From Anaerolinea thermophila (GTDB lineage Bacteria; Chloroflexota; Anaerolineae; Anaerolineales; Anaerolineaceae): a stretch of 64,000 nt of DNA. The stretch's first letter is position 1. Each line of letters starts with the position of its first letter. A model generated the notes under the pieces. The model was not told where the DNA came from. It did no database searches and worked only from the letters and a program-made list of their open reading frames with translations. Shown here piece by piece: positions 17,639 through 26,833 of this stretch. The stretch spans positions 1-64,000 of the forward strand of contig NZ_DYHZ01000001.1 of assembly GCF_020723905.1 (NCBI RefSeq), in the 5' to 3' direction. The translations under genes were made by a program, and so were the position numbers.

Positions 17639-19555
17639 CTATTCCTGCTTCTGGTTGGCTCCCTCCCGAGCATCCATTTCCATTTCCAGAATGGCTTTTG
17701 CGACGGCTTCAATGGCAACCCGCTGTTTCCGATAAAGATCTGCTTCTGACATGGCTAAACGCATCGCAATATCACGCACCTTGCGCCCTTCAACAAACTT
17801 CATTTCCAGAATATTATACAATATCCATTCACCGGTGAACTTTCTTTCGCCCTCGGGTTTTACCTGATCAATGGCTTGCCGGAGCACCGCGCGGAGTGCG
17901 TTGGCTTGATTGCCATTATGTTCACGCAGGGCTTCCTGAACAACCCTGTACTTCATCAGGGGATTATTGAGCAATTTAGGACCACCCCAGTAATGCGAAA
18001 GCGCTTCCCGCACCCATGTCGCCACATCTTCAGGGGCTTCTGGGACCTCCGCTTGCATGAATTCCTGACGATCATACTGACCTGCAGTGCGAAGACGCTG
18101 AATAAAATCTGCCTGAGGAGTAAGGGCTTCCAGAGCGGAAAAAATCCGTTCCTGGAGTTTACGGTCGCGCAGTGCCATCGCCGCCCGATCAATCAACATC
18201 CAGATGGTTTCATCCGGCTCAAGCGCTACCTCTTTGCCTTCCACGCCGCTCACCCCAATGAACCCCAGCAGAGGGCTTTCTTCTCCATTATGAAGCGGGA
18301 AAAGCCAGTCTCCCTCCCAGATGAAATAGCGGGCTTCTCGGGCTTTTTCCCACTCCGGATAAATCTTCAGAGGAGATTGCGTTGGATCCTCCAGACGTTC
18401 AAAACGGGTTTTGCCCTGTGAAAGAATGAACTGGGAGCCGGATTCCAGACCGACCAGATAGGCTCCTTCCGCCTGAGTGCGGTCCATCAAAGCGACCAGA
18501 ATCATCTCCAGGAACTGACGCAGGTCGTTCCGCGTTACCAGTCTCTCTTCCAGACGCCGTAAAATTTCCAGTTCTTCACGATCGTTTCCTGCAAAGAGAA
18601 TGCGTTCTCCCAAAGGCGACAGCAGAGTAATGAGATACTCCAGAATCAAAATGGTGGCAACCATTGCAACCGGCACAAGGATGCTGGCGTTGTACCCAAG
18701 CACATCACCACCGCGCCGGATTAATGTCACCACGCCCAGCGTTGCCGATGCAGTAAAGGGACCTCGCATCAGCCACTTGAACAGGCGCGCCTTGACCACC
18801 CGGTCCGGCATCATCACCCCGAAGAAAGCCACAACATACGCCATAACCACCAGCAAGGTTCCTACCAGAGCATTGACCAGTGCCGCCAAGCCCCAGAACC
18901 AGATGGGATGCCGCAAGGGAAAATCAGGGTTATAAGGGAGGAAGGGGAATACCCCTAGAATTAACGCTACCGAACTGAATACCAGATAGAACATGCGGCG
19001 CCGACTGGCAGAGAGCGTCGATCGCCGCATGGCACGAACCAGTAAACTGATACCAATCCCACAAAGGGTGATCAGGTAAACGAGAAAAACATTGGTCAGA
19101 GGGGTGGGCTGAAAATGGCTGATTTTCCCCTCCACACTGACCACCGGACCAATCAGCCAGCCAAATGGAATGGACAATAAGAAAAGGAAAGAGATAAAAT
19201 ACGCCAGACGCGAAAGGAAACGCCTTCGCCCCCGGCTGGGCTGTCCCGTGGTGGCTAACACGGCATCCGCAAAATGCAGGTAGGTGGCAGGTAGAAAAAC
19301 CACTCCTGCCCACTGCACCTGCAACCAGAACATTTGGTCCGCACTTGAAGAGGCAATGTTACCCATTGATTCGGCAGTAAACGCCACCACCACGCATACC
19401 AGAATCAAGGCAAAAGAGCGAACCACTCGATTGAACAAATTGAACGCCAGAGCATAGAGCAAAAGCGCAAAGGCTGTTATGGCAATCCCGGCAGTGAAAA
19501 TATCACTGAGCGCTCGAAGGATACCCTGTAGTGCAATCATGCCGTCATTCTGCAT
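17639..19555 (-). CDS. Membrane sensor: 7TM N-terminus, GAF-like middle, HTH-like C-terminus
   Basis: A 638-residue protein I cannot name. Residues about 10-330 hold seven to nine membrane helices in the style of the N-terminal 7TM region of histidine kinases. Residues about 345-480 look like a GAF domain (LRQFLEMILVALMDRTQAEGAYLV; later LIDRAAMALRDRKLQERIF). There is no kinase, GGDEF or HD domain. The C-terminal about 130 residues are helical and end with VRDIAMRLAMSEADLYRKQR, which resembles a sigma-region-4-type helix-turn-helix. It could be a membrane-tethered transcription regulator that senses a small ligand. It lies between the GNAT and S1 genes in one minus-strand run. Confidence 0.6.
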   Translation of the reverse strand: MQNDGMIALQGILRALSDIFTAGIAITAFALLLYALAFNLFNRVVRSFALILVCVVVAFTAESMGNIASSSADQMFWLQVQWAGVVFLPATYLHFADAVLATTGQPSRGRRRFLSRLAYFISFLFLLSIPFGWLIGPVVSVEGKISHFQPTPLTNVFLVYLITLCGIGISLLVRAMRRSTLSASRRRMFYLVFSSVALILGVFPFLPYNPDFPLRHPIWFWGLAALVNALVGTLLVVMAYVVAFFGVMMPDRVVKARLFKWLMRGPFTASATLGVVTLIRRGGDVLGYNASILVPVAMVATILILEYLITLLSPLGERILFAGNDREELEILRRLEERLVTRNDLRQFLEMILVALMDRTQAEGAYLVGLESGSQFILSQGKTRFERLEDPTQSPLKIYPEWEKAREARYFIWEGDWLFPLHNGEESPLLGFIGVSGVEGKEVALEPDETIWMLIDRAAMALRDRKLQERIFSALEALTPQADFIQRLRTAGQYDRQEFMQAEVPEAPEDVATWVREALSHYWGGPKLLNNPLMKYRVVQEALREHNGNQANALRAVLRQAIDQVKPEGERKFTGEWILYNILEMKFVEGRKVRDIAMRLAMSEADLYRKQRVAIEAVAKAILEMEMDAREGANQKQE

Positions 19556-19579
19556 ACTTTCCCAGCCAGTTCGTTCTCA

Positions 19580-20122
19580 TCAACGCAAAGATTGCGCAAA
19601 GAATAAGGCAATGTCTTGATTCGCAAAGTAAGCGTCGCTGAAACCCGAAAATTCATAGCCAAGTTTTTTTGCCAGTTGAATGGCAGGATAATTCTTGGAC
19701 TGCATTTCCAGCATAATCCGGCGATATCTCCGCTCGAGGGCATAATCCTGCACCGCAATCAAAAGCGCAGTGCCAATGCCCTCACGGCGCAAATCGTGAC
19801 GCACGATTAAATCTTTTACCCACAAATTGCCCGATGTGATTTCCAGCGCCAGACGAGCAAACCCTACCGGTATACTGGAAAGGCTGGCGGTGAGAAAGAT
19901 ATCTTTGTCGAGCCAGCCTTCCTGAAAAATATCCTCCAGAGAACGGGGGTATTCAACCAGAACTTCCCGCGGAAGACGCACCTCACGAAAACGCACCTGA
20001 ATCTGCTCTTCCTCCCCACCCCGATCCATTTGCCATACTTTCACAGTATAGTAAGAGGGAACAATCTGGCTGAGCGCCGGGAGATCCGATGATACGGCAG
20101 GACGAATGGCTACTTGTGGCAT
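19580..20122 (-). CDS. GNAT family N-acetyltransferase
   Basis: A 180-residue acetyl-CoA-dependent acetyltransferase. The A-motif region reads VRHDLRREGIGTALLIAVQDYALERRYRRI (given here as the R-x-x-G-I-G-T loop and following helix, about residues 113-140), and the B-motif helix includes NYPAIQLAKKLGYEFSGF. Substrate unknown. It ends 24 bases before the membrane sensor and starts nine bases after the 227-residue membrane protein, so all are probably one transcript. Confidence 0.85.
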   Translation of the reverse strand: MPQVAIRPAVSSDLPALSQIVPSYYTVKVWQMDRGGEEEQIQVRFREVRLPREVLVEYPRSLEDIFQEGWLDKDIFLTASLSSIPVGFARLALEITSGNLWVKDLIVRHDLRREGIGTALLIAVQDYALERRYRRIMLEMQSKNYPAIQLAKKLGYEFSGFSDAYFANQDIALFFAQSLR

Positions 20123-20131
20123 GGCATTCCT

Positions 20132-20815
20132 TTAAGGTGAATTGATAATCCGTACCTGAATCACACAGGCAGGGAAGACATTGTTCTGGTTATCAGTGAC
20201 CACCAGGCGCAAACGATAATCTCCGGGGACAATCTGGCTGACATCCCAGTATCCAATCAATGCGTTCACTTTTGGGCGGTTATCCGCAGCAATGGTCACC
20301 CAATCTTCCGAGTCCATACTGGCGTACTCATATTTGAAAAACCCCAGATTTGGAACATTCACCGTCCCCTTTAATTCTACAGTTTTTTCAATTTCTTCGC
20401 CGGGACGGGGTGAAATCCACTCAATCTGGCCCTCAATACAGCCTTCCTGTGAAGGGGTTACCGTCATGATGAGATTCGATGGGGTAGGCGTACTGGCTTG
20501 AGGTGTAGTGAGCGGAGCGAAGGGGGTCTCAAGCACATTGAGGGTTGGGGTTTGAAAAACCGGTTTGCCCATATAAGCAGGAGCAACAAACGAAACCAGA
20601 AAGAACTCGGCAAATACCAGCAATACCATCAACCCCATCATGGTGAGAGCGGACAGGATTTTACGGCGGGCAATCTCCCGTTCAATGCCAAAAATGGATT
20701 TTCGGTACTCTTCCCAGGCAGATAAAAGCCGCCACAGATAGATTAACGCGACTCCTCCAGCGAGGAAATACACTCCGCTTTCGTACTGCTGAAGAAAACG
20801 GATCAGGTCGTCCAT
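20132..20815 (-). CDS. Membrane-anchored protein with extracytoplasmic beta domain
   Basis: A 227-residue protein of unknown function. Two membrane helices lie at about 15-32 and 53-75, joined by a charged cytosolic loop (SAWEEYRKSIFGIEREIARRK). A Pro/Thr-rich linker follows, then an outside domain of about 100 residues (IEWISPRPGEEIEKTVELKG to YRLRLVVTDNQNNVFPACVIQV) with the look of an Ig-like or CARDB-type beta sandwich. It sits between purine nucleoside phosphorylase and the GNAT gene. No catalytic motif is visible. Confidence 0.7.
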   Translation of the reverse strand: MDDLIRFLQQYESGVYFLAGGVALIYLWRLLSAWEEYRKSIFGIEREIARRKILSALTMMGLMVLLVFAEFFLVSFVAPAYMGKPVFQTPTLNVLETPFAPLTTPQASTPTPSNLIMTVTPSQEGCIEGQIEWISPRPGEEIEKTVELKGTVNVPNLGFFKYEYASMDSEDWVTIAADNRPKVNALIGYWDVSQIVPGDYRLRLVVTDNQNNVFPACVIQVRIINSP

Positions 20816-20866
20816 AATCCTGTGACGGCATTCAATCCCGACAAATCTGTGATTGCAGATTCAGGG

Positions 20867-21703
20867 TTAGAGTCTCTGCAATACCCGGGTAATCAGCGTT
20901 TCCAGTTTGGGAACAATTTGCTTTCCTGCCTCAAGCACCTCTTCGTGGGTGGTGATGGTATTGCCATCCAGATTGGCTTTATTGCTGATGCCAGAAAACG
21001 CCAGAACACGCATACCGGCATGTCTGGCAACAATGGCTTCTGGCACAGTGGACATTCCCACTGCATCCGCACCGATGATGCGCAGGAAACGCAAATCCGC
21101 AGGGGTTTCAAAAGAAGGACCGGACAATCCTACATACACCCCTTCCCGCAGGGCAATTCCGGCTTTTTGGGCTTCCTCCCGGGCAATTTGCAACAATTCC
21201 CGGTCGTACACCTGACTCATGTCCGGGAATCGAGGACCAAACTCATCCAGATTGGGACCTCGCAACGGATTGAAACCGGTCATTCCCATCAGAGATAAGT
21301 GGTCCGTGATAAGCATGACGTCGCCCGGCTCAAACTCCGGGTGAATGGCACCTGCCGCATTGGTCAAAATCACTGTGTTGATTCCCAGACGCTTCATCAC
21401 CCGAATCGGCAGGGTTACCTCTGCCATGGAATATCCTTCGTAGAAATGAGCGCGCCCCTGTTGTACAAGCACCTGTGTTCCAGCCAGTTCCCCAATGACC
21501 AGTCTGCCGGCATGTCCCGGCACGGTAGAGACCGGCCAGTGAGGAATGGTAGGGTACTCAATATATACAGGGTTTCGTATCTGATCCGCCAGCCCTCCTA
21601 ACCCCGAACCCAGCACCAGTCCGACCACTGGCTGGACATCCAATCGCTGGCGAATGGACTGCGCGGCTTCGTCAATCTCCCTTAACGAGAAAAATTCCGG
21701 CAT
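20867..21703 (-). CDS. punA: Purine nucleoside phosphorylase (trimeric type)
   Basis: A 278-residue enzyme that splits inosine or guanosine with phosphate to base and ribose-1-phosphate for purine salvage. Family marks include VVGLVLGSGLGGLAD (phosphate loop), TNAAGAIHPEFEPGDVMLI, YVGLSGPSFETPADLRF and GADAVGMSTVPEAIVA (active-site Glu, Met and later Asn in SGISNKA). Length matches the trimeric PNP/MTAP superfamily. A methylthioadenosine specificity is less likely, since the SNKA segment keeps Asn rather than Asp. It is first in its minus-strand run and has an extended -10 upstream. Confidence 0.95.
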   Translation of the reverse strand: MPEFFSLREIDEAAQSIRQRLDVQPVVGLVLGSGLGGLADQIRNPVYIEYPTIPHWPVSTVPGHAGRLVIGELAGTQVLVQQGRAHFYEGYSMAEVTLPIRVMKRLGINTVILTNAAGAIHPEFEPGDVMLITDHLSLMGMTGFNPLRGPNLDEFGPRFPDMSQVYDRELLQIAREEAQKAGIALREGVYVGLSGPSFETPADLRFLRIIGADAVGMSTVPEAIVARHAGMRVLAFSGISNKANLDGNTITTHEEVLEAGKQIVPKLETLITRVLQRL

Positions 21704-21971
21704 GAATGCTTCTCCTTGAACGCTTTATCCGCATGAAGAATGTGTGGGTTCTCCCCTGCTGGATTATATCAGAGTTTAAAGTGGTCTGAAGAACGCACCA
21801 GCAGGGAGGTGTCATGAATTTCTGGTTATAAGAATCTATTCCTTACAAAACTGAAATGAAGCCGAAATGTTACTGTAATTGTGTTTCAACACAGGGTATG
21901 CTAGACTTCTAACAGACGATGTTATCAACCGTTCCGCCACTTCATCTCATTGCAGTTTGAGTTCTTTCCTC
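21704..21971. other. Divergent intergenic region between PNP and HD-GYP genes
   Basis: These 268 bases separate divergent genes. Beside the PNP promoter they hold, on the plus strand, TGTGTTTCAACACA (21878-21891), a short palindrome directly upstream of TATGCT (21897-21902), a possible -10 for the HD-GYP/GGDEF pair. No -35 at proper spacing and no ribosome binding site before the ATG at 21972 were seen. No RNA gene was recognised. Confidence 0.4.
21754..21806 (-). promoter_or_regulatory. Extended -10 promoter for the PNP gene inside an inverted repeat
   Basis: On the minus strand TGATATAAT (extended -10, 21771-21763) lies about 60 bases upstream of the PNP start. Nine-base perfect inverted arms CCCTGCTGG (21754-21762) and CCAGCAGGG (21798-21806) flank it at a 35-base spacing. 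No convincing -35 is present. The arms could bind one regulator on both sides of the promoter. Confidence 0.45.
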
Positions 21972-24161
21972 ATGAAACCATCCTCCCTGATTTCTTCTCC
22001 CCTCATCACCGGAAAACCGAAAGAGACCGTTCACGCGGAGGTAGAAGGCATTGATGCCGGACATGAGAACAGTGAAGAAGTGCGGCAATTAAAAGCCAGA
22101 ATCCAGGCTCTGGAACAACAATTACTTCTCCAGCGCATTCAGAATGAACAACTGCTCAGGCTCAACCAGTTCAATCAGCAACTGGAAACGATGGAGGATA
22201 TTCCTGTCGAAGCACAGCTGGCGGCAAATGTGCTTCATCAAACCCTGCATGCCTCTTTATGCATGGTGCTGGGATTTTCCCCCGCTTCCCAACGCCTGCA
22301 ACTGCTTGCTGTAGCAGGTCCAGATGCCACGCTGATTCCTCCCGGATTTCAACACAGCATCACCCGCGGTTTGATTGGGCGCGCCATTCGCTCCCGCAAA
22401 ACGCTGTTACGGCACCATCAAACCGAAGAGCCGCCTTTTAAACTCATTCCCCAGCTGTACCCATCTCAACTGGTCTGCCCTCTGCTGGATAACGGCAATC
22501 TGGAGGGGGTGCTGTTTATTGCCTCTCGGGAGATGGAATATTTTTCCCCACAGGACATCCCCTTCGTAGAAGCCCTGGGAATGAGGCTGACCAGCGCATG
22601 GTCGTATCAACGCTACCGCAACACGCTGGCAGACCTTGTACAGTCGGCGGCACTACTCACATCCACATTGAACTTAAACCAGTTAATGGAGAAAATTGCC
22701 GAAATTGCCCGCCAGAGCACGTATGCACACGCGGGAGTCATTGCGGTGCGTTACGAAGAAACCTGGCGCTGGGCACATGCGGGATCCATAGGCGGAACTG
22801 CCCTGAGCGAAACCTTACAGGAAATCGTCAATCATGTCTATCAAACGGGTATAGCCATCCGGGTTCGTGACATCCGCCGAGACCCGCGTACCAGCCATCT
22901 GGATCTGCGCGATCCCACCCTGCGTTCCATGCTGGTATCTCCCATCCTGCGGGAAAGTCAGCCTCTCGGGGTCATTTTGACCATTGGGAAAAAGCAGGGA
23001 CTGAATTTTAATGAACAGGATGAGTTTTTGCTGGACTTAATTGGTACACACGCCGCTGTAGCCATCGAGCGCAGTTTTCTGGATGAAGAACTGCGTTCAT
23101 CGTTGATGGTTACGCAAATGCTTCATGAACTGAGCATGCGGATCGCTGAGTCGGACGATTTGAACGCAGCGGCGCAGGTCATTGCTCTCACGGCTTACCG
23201 CATGTTCCAGGCAAGCGCCTGCGGCATGGTGCTGTATGGATTGGACGGTGAGATGGAGATCAGTTTACAGTATCCATCGGACGATACGGACATTTCCCAT
23301 CCCATGGAAGTTATTCAGCAAGCCATGCAATCCCGCCAGATTTCCACCCAACGGGTGAACGAATGGGTTTCGCTGATGGCATTTCCGCTCCAGACCCACC
23401 GGCGCTGTTACGGCGCGTTGTGGCTGGAATTGATGGAAAGTTCCAGCAGGAACAATCACTATCCTGTTGATGAGGTGAGATTGCTTATCAATCAAGCCAG
23501 CATTGCACTGGAGCGATCGATATTACTGGCAGAAACGCGTCGCCAGGCGCATGAACTGGCACAAGCCTTCGATCAACTGGAACGCTCATACGACCAGACA
23601 CTTCTGGCACTGATGAACTCACTGGACGCCCGCGATCACGAAACCGAACGTCACGTTTTACGGGTGCGCGAGATTGCCCTGAGAATCGCTCAGGAAATGG
23701 GTGTATCTCCTGCGGATCAAAAAGCCCTGGAAAGGGGAGCACTTTTACACGATATCGGTAAAATAGGTATTAGTGACACCATTCTTCACAAACCCGACTC
23801 ATTAAATGAGCATGAATGGCGTCTCATGCGGGAACATCCACTTATTGGGGCGCGCATCATCCGGGAGATTCCATTCCTCAGCAATGCCATCCCCGTCATT
23901 GAATATCACCATGAGCGCTGGGATGGAAGCGGTTATCCGAAGGGACTGAAAGGAGAAGAGATTCCCCTGCTGGCGCGAATTTTCTCGGTTGCTGACGTGC
24001 TGGATGCTCTGCTCTCCGATCGCCCTTATCGGAAGCGTATTAACGTCGAAGATGCTCTTCAATACATTCGATCGCAATCCGGAAAGCAGTTTGATCCGGC
24101 GGTTGTCAATGCTTTGATGCGTTGCCTGCAAAAGAATACTCTGCATCTACTCGAAGCATGA
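21972..24161 (+). CDS. GAF-repeat HD-GYP cyclic-di-GMP phosphodiesterase
   Basis: About 729 residues. A coiled-coil near residues 25-60 (VRQLKARIQALEQQLLLQRI) leads into three GAF-like domains (about 65-205, 225-375 and 380-525). The C-terminal HD-GYP domain (about 540-720) keeps HDIGKIGI and HHERWDGSGYPKGL, so the metal-binding and GYP residues needed to hydrolyse c-di-GMP are intact. No membrane helix is seen, so it is a cytosolic sensor-effector. The ATG at 21972 is preferred to a TTG-started extension of 31 residues that has no family features. Its stop overlaps the ATG of the GGDEF gene (ATGA). Confidence 0.9.
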   Translation: MKPSSLISSPLITGKPKETVHAEVEGIDAGHENSEEVRQLKARIQALEQQLLLQRIQNEQLLRLNQFNQQLETMEDIPVEAQLAANVLHQTLHASLCMVLGFSPASQRLQLLAVAGPDATLIPPGFQHSITRGLIGRAIRSRKTLLRHHQTEEPPFKLIPQLYPSQLVCPLLDNGNLEGVLFIASREMEYFSPQDIPFVEALGMRLTSAWSYQRYRNTLADLVQSAALLTSTLNLNQLMEKIAEIARQSTYAHAGVIAVRYEETWRWAHAGSIGGTALSETLQEIVNHVYQTGIAIRVRDIRRDPRTSHLDLRDPTLRSMLVSPILRESQPLGVILTIGKKQGLNFNEQDEFLLDLIGTHAAVAIERSFLDEELRSSLMVTQMLHELSMRIAESDDLNAAAQVIALTAYRMFQASACGMVLYGLDGEMEISLQYPSDDTDISHPMEVIQQAMQSRQISTQRVNEWVSLMAFPLQTHRRCYGALWLELMESSSRNNHYPVDEVRLLINQASIALERSILLAETRRQAHELAQAFDQLERSYDQTLLALMNSLDARDHETERHVLRVREIALRIAQEMGVSPADQKALERGALLHDIGKIGISDTILHKPDSLNEHEWRLMREHPLIGARIIREIPFLSNAIPVIEYHHERWDGSGYPKGLKGEEIPLLARIFSVADVLDALLSDRPYRKRINVEDALQYIRSQSGKQFDPAVVNALMRCLQKNTLHLLEA

Positions 24162-25735
24162 GCCATTTTCTAAGCCGTATTGTACGAGTACCCGAAACCG
24201 GCAGAGACCAGCGCCTGTTATTGCCCATTCTTCTGGGCAGCGCCGGGATTGCGTTTTTTTTGTTTGTTTACGGGTATGTAGAAGGTACATCTATCACCCA
24301 ACGCTGGATCAATGTCCTGAGCGGGTTAGCCCTGTTCGCTTATTTCCTGATTCAAAATCTTTTCCTGAAAACCGACTGGCACCAAAACCCTCTCACTGGC
24401 GTGGGGGTGTTCCTTTTTCACGTGGCTTTTGTGCTCTGGTTCACCCTGATTGAACCGTACAGTATTCGCTGGATTCAACTGGCAGTTGCCACTCTCTTCT
24501 TTATCAACATCACTATTTTGATGGGGCGGTGGTTTGCTTATGCCGTTCTGGGGATGGTGATCTTCCTGCTTTCCCCGCTGTTCCCAATCAACGTATTTCC
24601 CCAAATTTATATCACCTGGGACCGCCCTTTGAGTTTAATTTTATCCGCCACAATCATCAATGAGACATTCCACTGGATGAAAAAACGGATCGAGAAGCAG
24701 GTGGAAAGGCTCGAAATTATCAATCAAATGACCCGCAGTCTGGCATTTTCCATCGAGCCTTCTCAGGTCACTTCGTTGATGAGCAGTGCCATTCAATCGG
24801 CGCTCAACGCCGATACCTACTATATTGGATTCCTGGAAAACAGTCATCTGCGCCTGGTTTTGCTCTATGACGACGGCGAATTTTTTGAAGATCAACAGGT
24901 GGAACTCGAAAACACCTTTTCAGGCTGGGTGGTCATCAACCAGCGTTCTTTGCTGGTAAAGGACATAGACAAAGAAGCCGCCCGGCTGGGAATTACCCTG
25001 AAAAGCATCGGTAAGCCGGAACGGAGCCGTTCCTGGATGGGAACCCCGTTACAAACCCATGAGAAACTTTACGGCATGGTAGCGGTGGCTTCATATCAGG
25101 TCAATGCTTTCAATGATAGCGATCTGGAATTGCTAGAATCGTTTGCCCAGCAGGCAGCCATTTCACTGGAAAATGCCTTCCATCATCAGGAAGTTGAAAC
25201 GCGATCCATGCAGGACAGCCTGACCTCCGCATTGAACCACGGAGCATTCCTGCAAAAACTCACCGAAGAATGTCAGAAAGCCTTACGAGGCGGTTATCCG
25301 CTCAGTTTAATCATGCTGGATATTGATCATTTCAAGGAATACAACGACCGATACGGGCATCTTGCAGGTGATCAGGTGTTGATCGAAATCACCCAATATA
25401 TTCAACGATACCTGAAAAGCACCGACTGGGTGGGACGCTGGGGCGGCGAGGAATTTGCCGTCATTTTACCGAACGCCACCATTCTCCAGGCATGGGGAGT
25501 AGCCCGCCGCATCCAGAAATCTTTGACGCGCATGGAATTAAAAGATCGAGAAGGGAATCCCATCCCCGCCCCCACCATCAGCCAGGGAATTGCCTGCTTC
25601 CCCATGGAAGCGAGTGAAATCTACGCGCTGATTGACCTTGCCGACCAGCGCCTGTATCAGGCAAAAAGCCGCGGACGGGATCAAATCGAAACGCCGTTAC
25701 CCGTATCCGAAATGGATGAAGAGGTACAACAATAA
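24158..25735 (+). CDS. Membrane GAF-GGDEF diguanylate cyclase
   Basis: A 525-residue protein with about six membrane helices (residues 20-170), a short coiled linker, a GAF domain (about 195-345) and a GGDEF domain (about 360-510). The active site reads GGEEF, which is competent in many cyclases, and the metal-binding LDIDHFKEYND motif is present. The inhibitory I-site position before it reads KSTD instead of RxxD, so product inhibition is probably lost or weak. The ATG at 24158 overlaps the stop of the HD-GYP gene and replaces an upstream TTG. The pair makes and degrades the same messenger under one promoter. Confidence 0.9.
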   Translation: MSHFLSRIVRVPETGRDQRLLLPILLGSAGIAFFLFVYGYVEGTSITQRWINVLSGLALFAYFLIQNLFLKTDWHQNPLTGVGVFLFHVAFVLWFTLIEPYSIRWIQLAVATLFFINITILMGRWFAYAVLGMVIFLLSPLFPINVFPQIYITWDRPLSLILSATIINETFHWMKKRIEKQVERLEIINQMTRSLAFSIEPSQVTSLMSSAIQSALNADTYYIGFLENSHLRLVLLYDDGEFFEDQQVELENTFSGWVVINQRSLLVKDIDKEAARLGITLKSIGKPERSRSWMGTPLQTHEKLYGMVAVASYQVNAFNDSDLELLESFAQQAAISLENAFHHQEVETRSMQDSLTSALNHGAFLQKLTEECQKALRGGYPLSLIMLDIDHFKEYNDRYGHLAGDQVLIEITQYIQRYLKSTDWVGRWGGEEFAVILPNATILQAWGVARRIQKSLTRMELKDREGNPIPAPTISQGIACFPMEASEIYALIDLADQRLYQAKSRGRDQIETPLPVSEMDEEVQQ

Positions 25736-25739
25736 AAAC

Positions 25740-25769
25740 ATGTCCTCATGGATGGAGCCACAAGGACAT
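25740..25769. terminator. Possible bidirectional terminator between convergent genes
   Basis: Seven-base arms ATGTCCT (25740-25746) and AGGACAT (25763-25769), with an inner TGG/CCA pairing across a symmetrical internal loop, lie in the 39-base gap between the GGDEF gene and threonine aldolase. The plus-strand tail is TATGGTTTATT and the minus-strand tail TTTTTATT, so it would suit the minus operon a little better. Confidence 0.45.
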
Positions 25770-25774
25770 ATGGT

Positions 25775-26833
25775 TTATTGAGGGGAATATGGTCGCAGTA
25801 CCTGAGCAAATGCCGCTACGGCGCGATGTATATCCTCATCATTAACCCAGTAATGGGTAACCAGCCGAAAGCGGCGGGTATCCACCCAATCCACTTTGAC
25901 ACCCAATTTTTCCAGTTCTGCCGAAACCTCAGGGGCATCCACGGAAATGCCTTCTTCCAGACACAGATACACCATATTGGTCTGGGGGTGAGGATTTTCC
26001 ACAACCAGCCCTTTGACTCCGCAAAGCCGTTCGGCAAGCAAACGGGCGCGGTCATGATCTTCTGCCAGACGATCCACCATTTTCTCCAGGGCAATGATGC
26101 CAGCCGCAGCAAGAATGCCCGCCTGGCGCATACCGCCTCCTAACTGCTTGCGAATGCGACGTGCCCTGTAAATGAACTCTCGAGAACCACATAAAACCGA
26201 TCCAACCGGGGCACACAGTCCCTTGCTCAGACAAAAGGTCACCGAGTCGGCATCTCGCACCAGATCTGCCACTGGCACCTGCAAAGCCACCGCCGCGTTG
26301 AAAATCCGTGCGCCATCCACATGCAGTTTCAACTGCTTCTCTCGCGCAAAAGCGCCAACCACCTGCATATACTCGGGTGTTAAAACCACCCCGCCACAGC
26401 GGTTGTGGGTATTTTCCAGAATAATTAATCGGCTGGTCGGGTAATGGGGGTCATCCTCACGTACAGCCTTGCGTAAGTCATCCAATCGAAGGGTGCCATC
26501 AGGCTGATTGGGAACCACAAAAGGGTGCACCCCGCCCAGCGCCGCAGAACCCCCTGCCTCAAAGAGATACGTATGGGAGAGGTGCCCCACAATCATCTCA
26601 TCGCCGCGACCACAGTGGGTCAAAATGGCGGCAAGGTTGCCCATCGTCCCCGAGGGGATAAACAAGCCCGCTTCTTTTCCCAGTTTTTCTGCGGCAAGTT
26701 CTTCCAGACGATTTACGGTGGGATCTTCCCCCATGACATCATCCCCTACCTCTGCCTGTGCCATCGCTTGACGCATTTCGGGGGTAGGATGCGTGACCGT
26801 ATCCGAACGTAAATCAATGAAACCCTGAATCAT
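25775..26833 (-). CDS. ltaE: Low-specificity L-threonine aldolase
   Basis: A 352-residue PLP enzyme that cleaves L-threonine or L-allo-threonine to glycine and acetaldehyde. It begins [20 protein letters not shown] and has [30 protein letters not shown] and the PLP lysine in [12 protein letters not shown] (about residue 199). Length and motif order match bacterial LtaE/GLY1. It is the last gene of the long mre-min run, overlapping the pseudouridine synthase gene by four bases. The metabolic link to its neighbours is not evident. Confidence 0.94.
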   Translation of the reverse strand: MIQGFIDLRSDTVTHPTPEMRQAMAQAEVGDDVMGEDPTVNRLEELAAEKLGKEAGLFIPSGTMGNLAAILTHCGRGDEMIVGHLSHTYLFEAGGSAALGGVHPFVVPNQPDGTLRLDDLRKAVREDDPHYPTSRLIILENTHNRCGGVVLTPEYMQVVGAFAREKQLKLHVDGARIFNAAVALQVPVADLVRDADSVTFCLSKGLCAPVGSVLCGSREFIYRARRIRKQLGGGMRQAGILAAAGIIALEKMVDRLAEDHDRARLLAERLCGVKGLVVENPHPQTNMVYLCLEEGISVDAPEVSAELEKLGVKVDWVDTRRFRLVTHYWVNDEDIHRAVAAFAQVLRPYSPQ

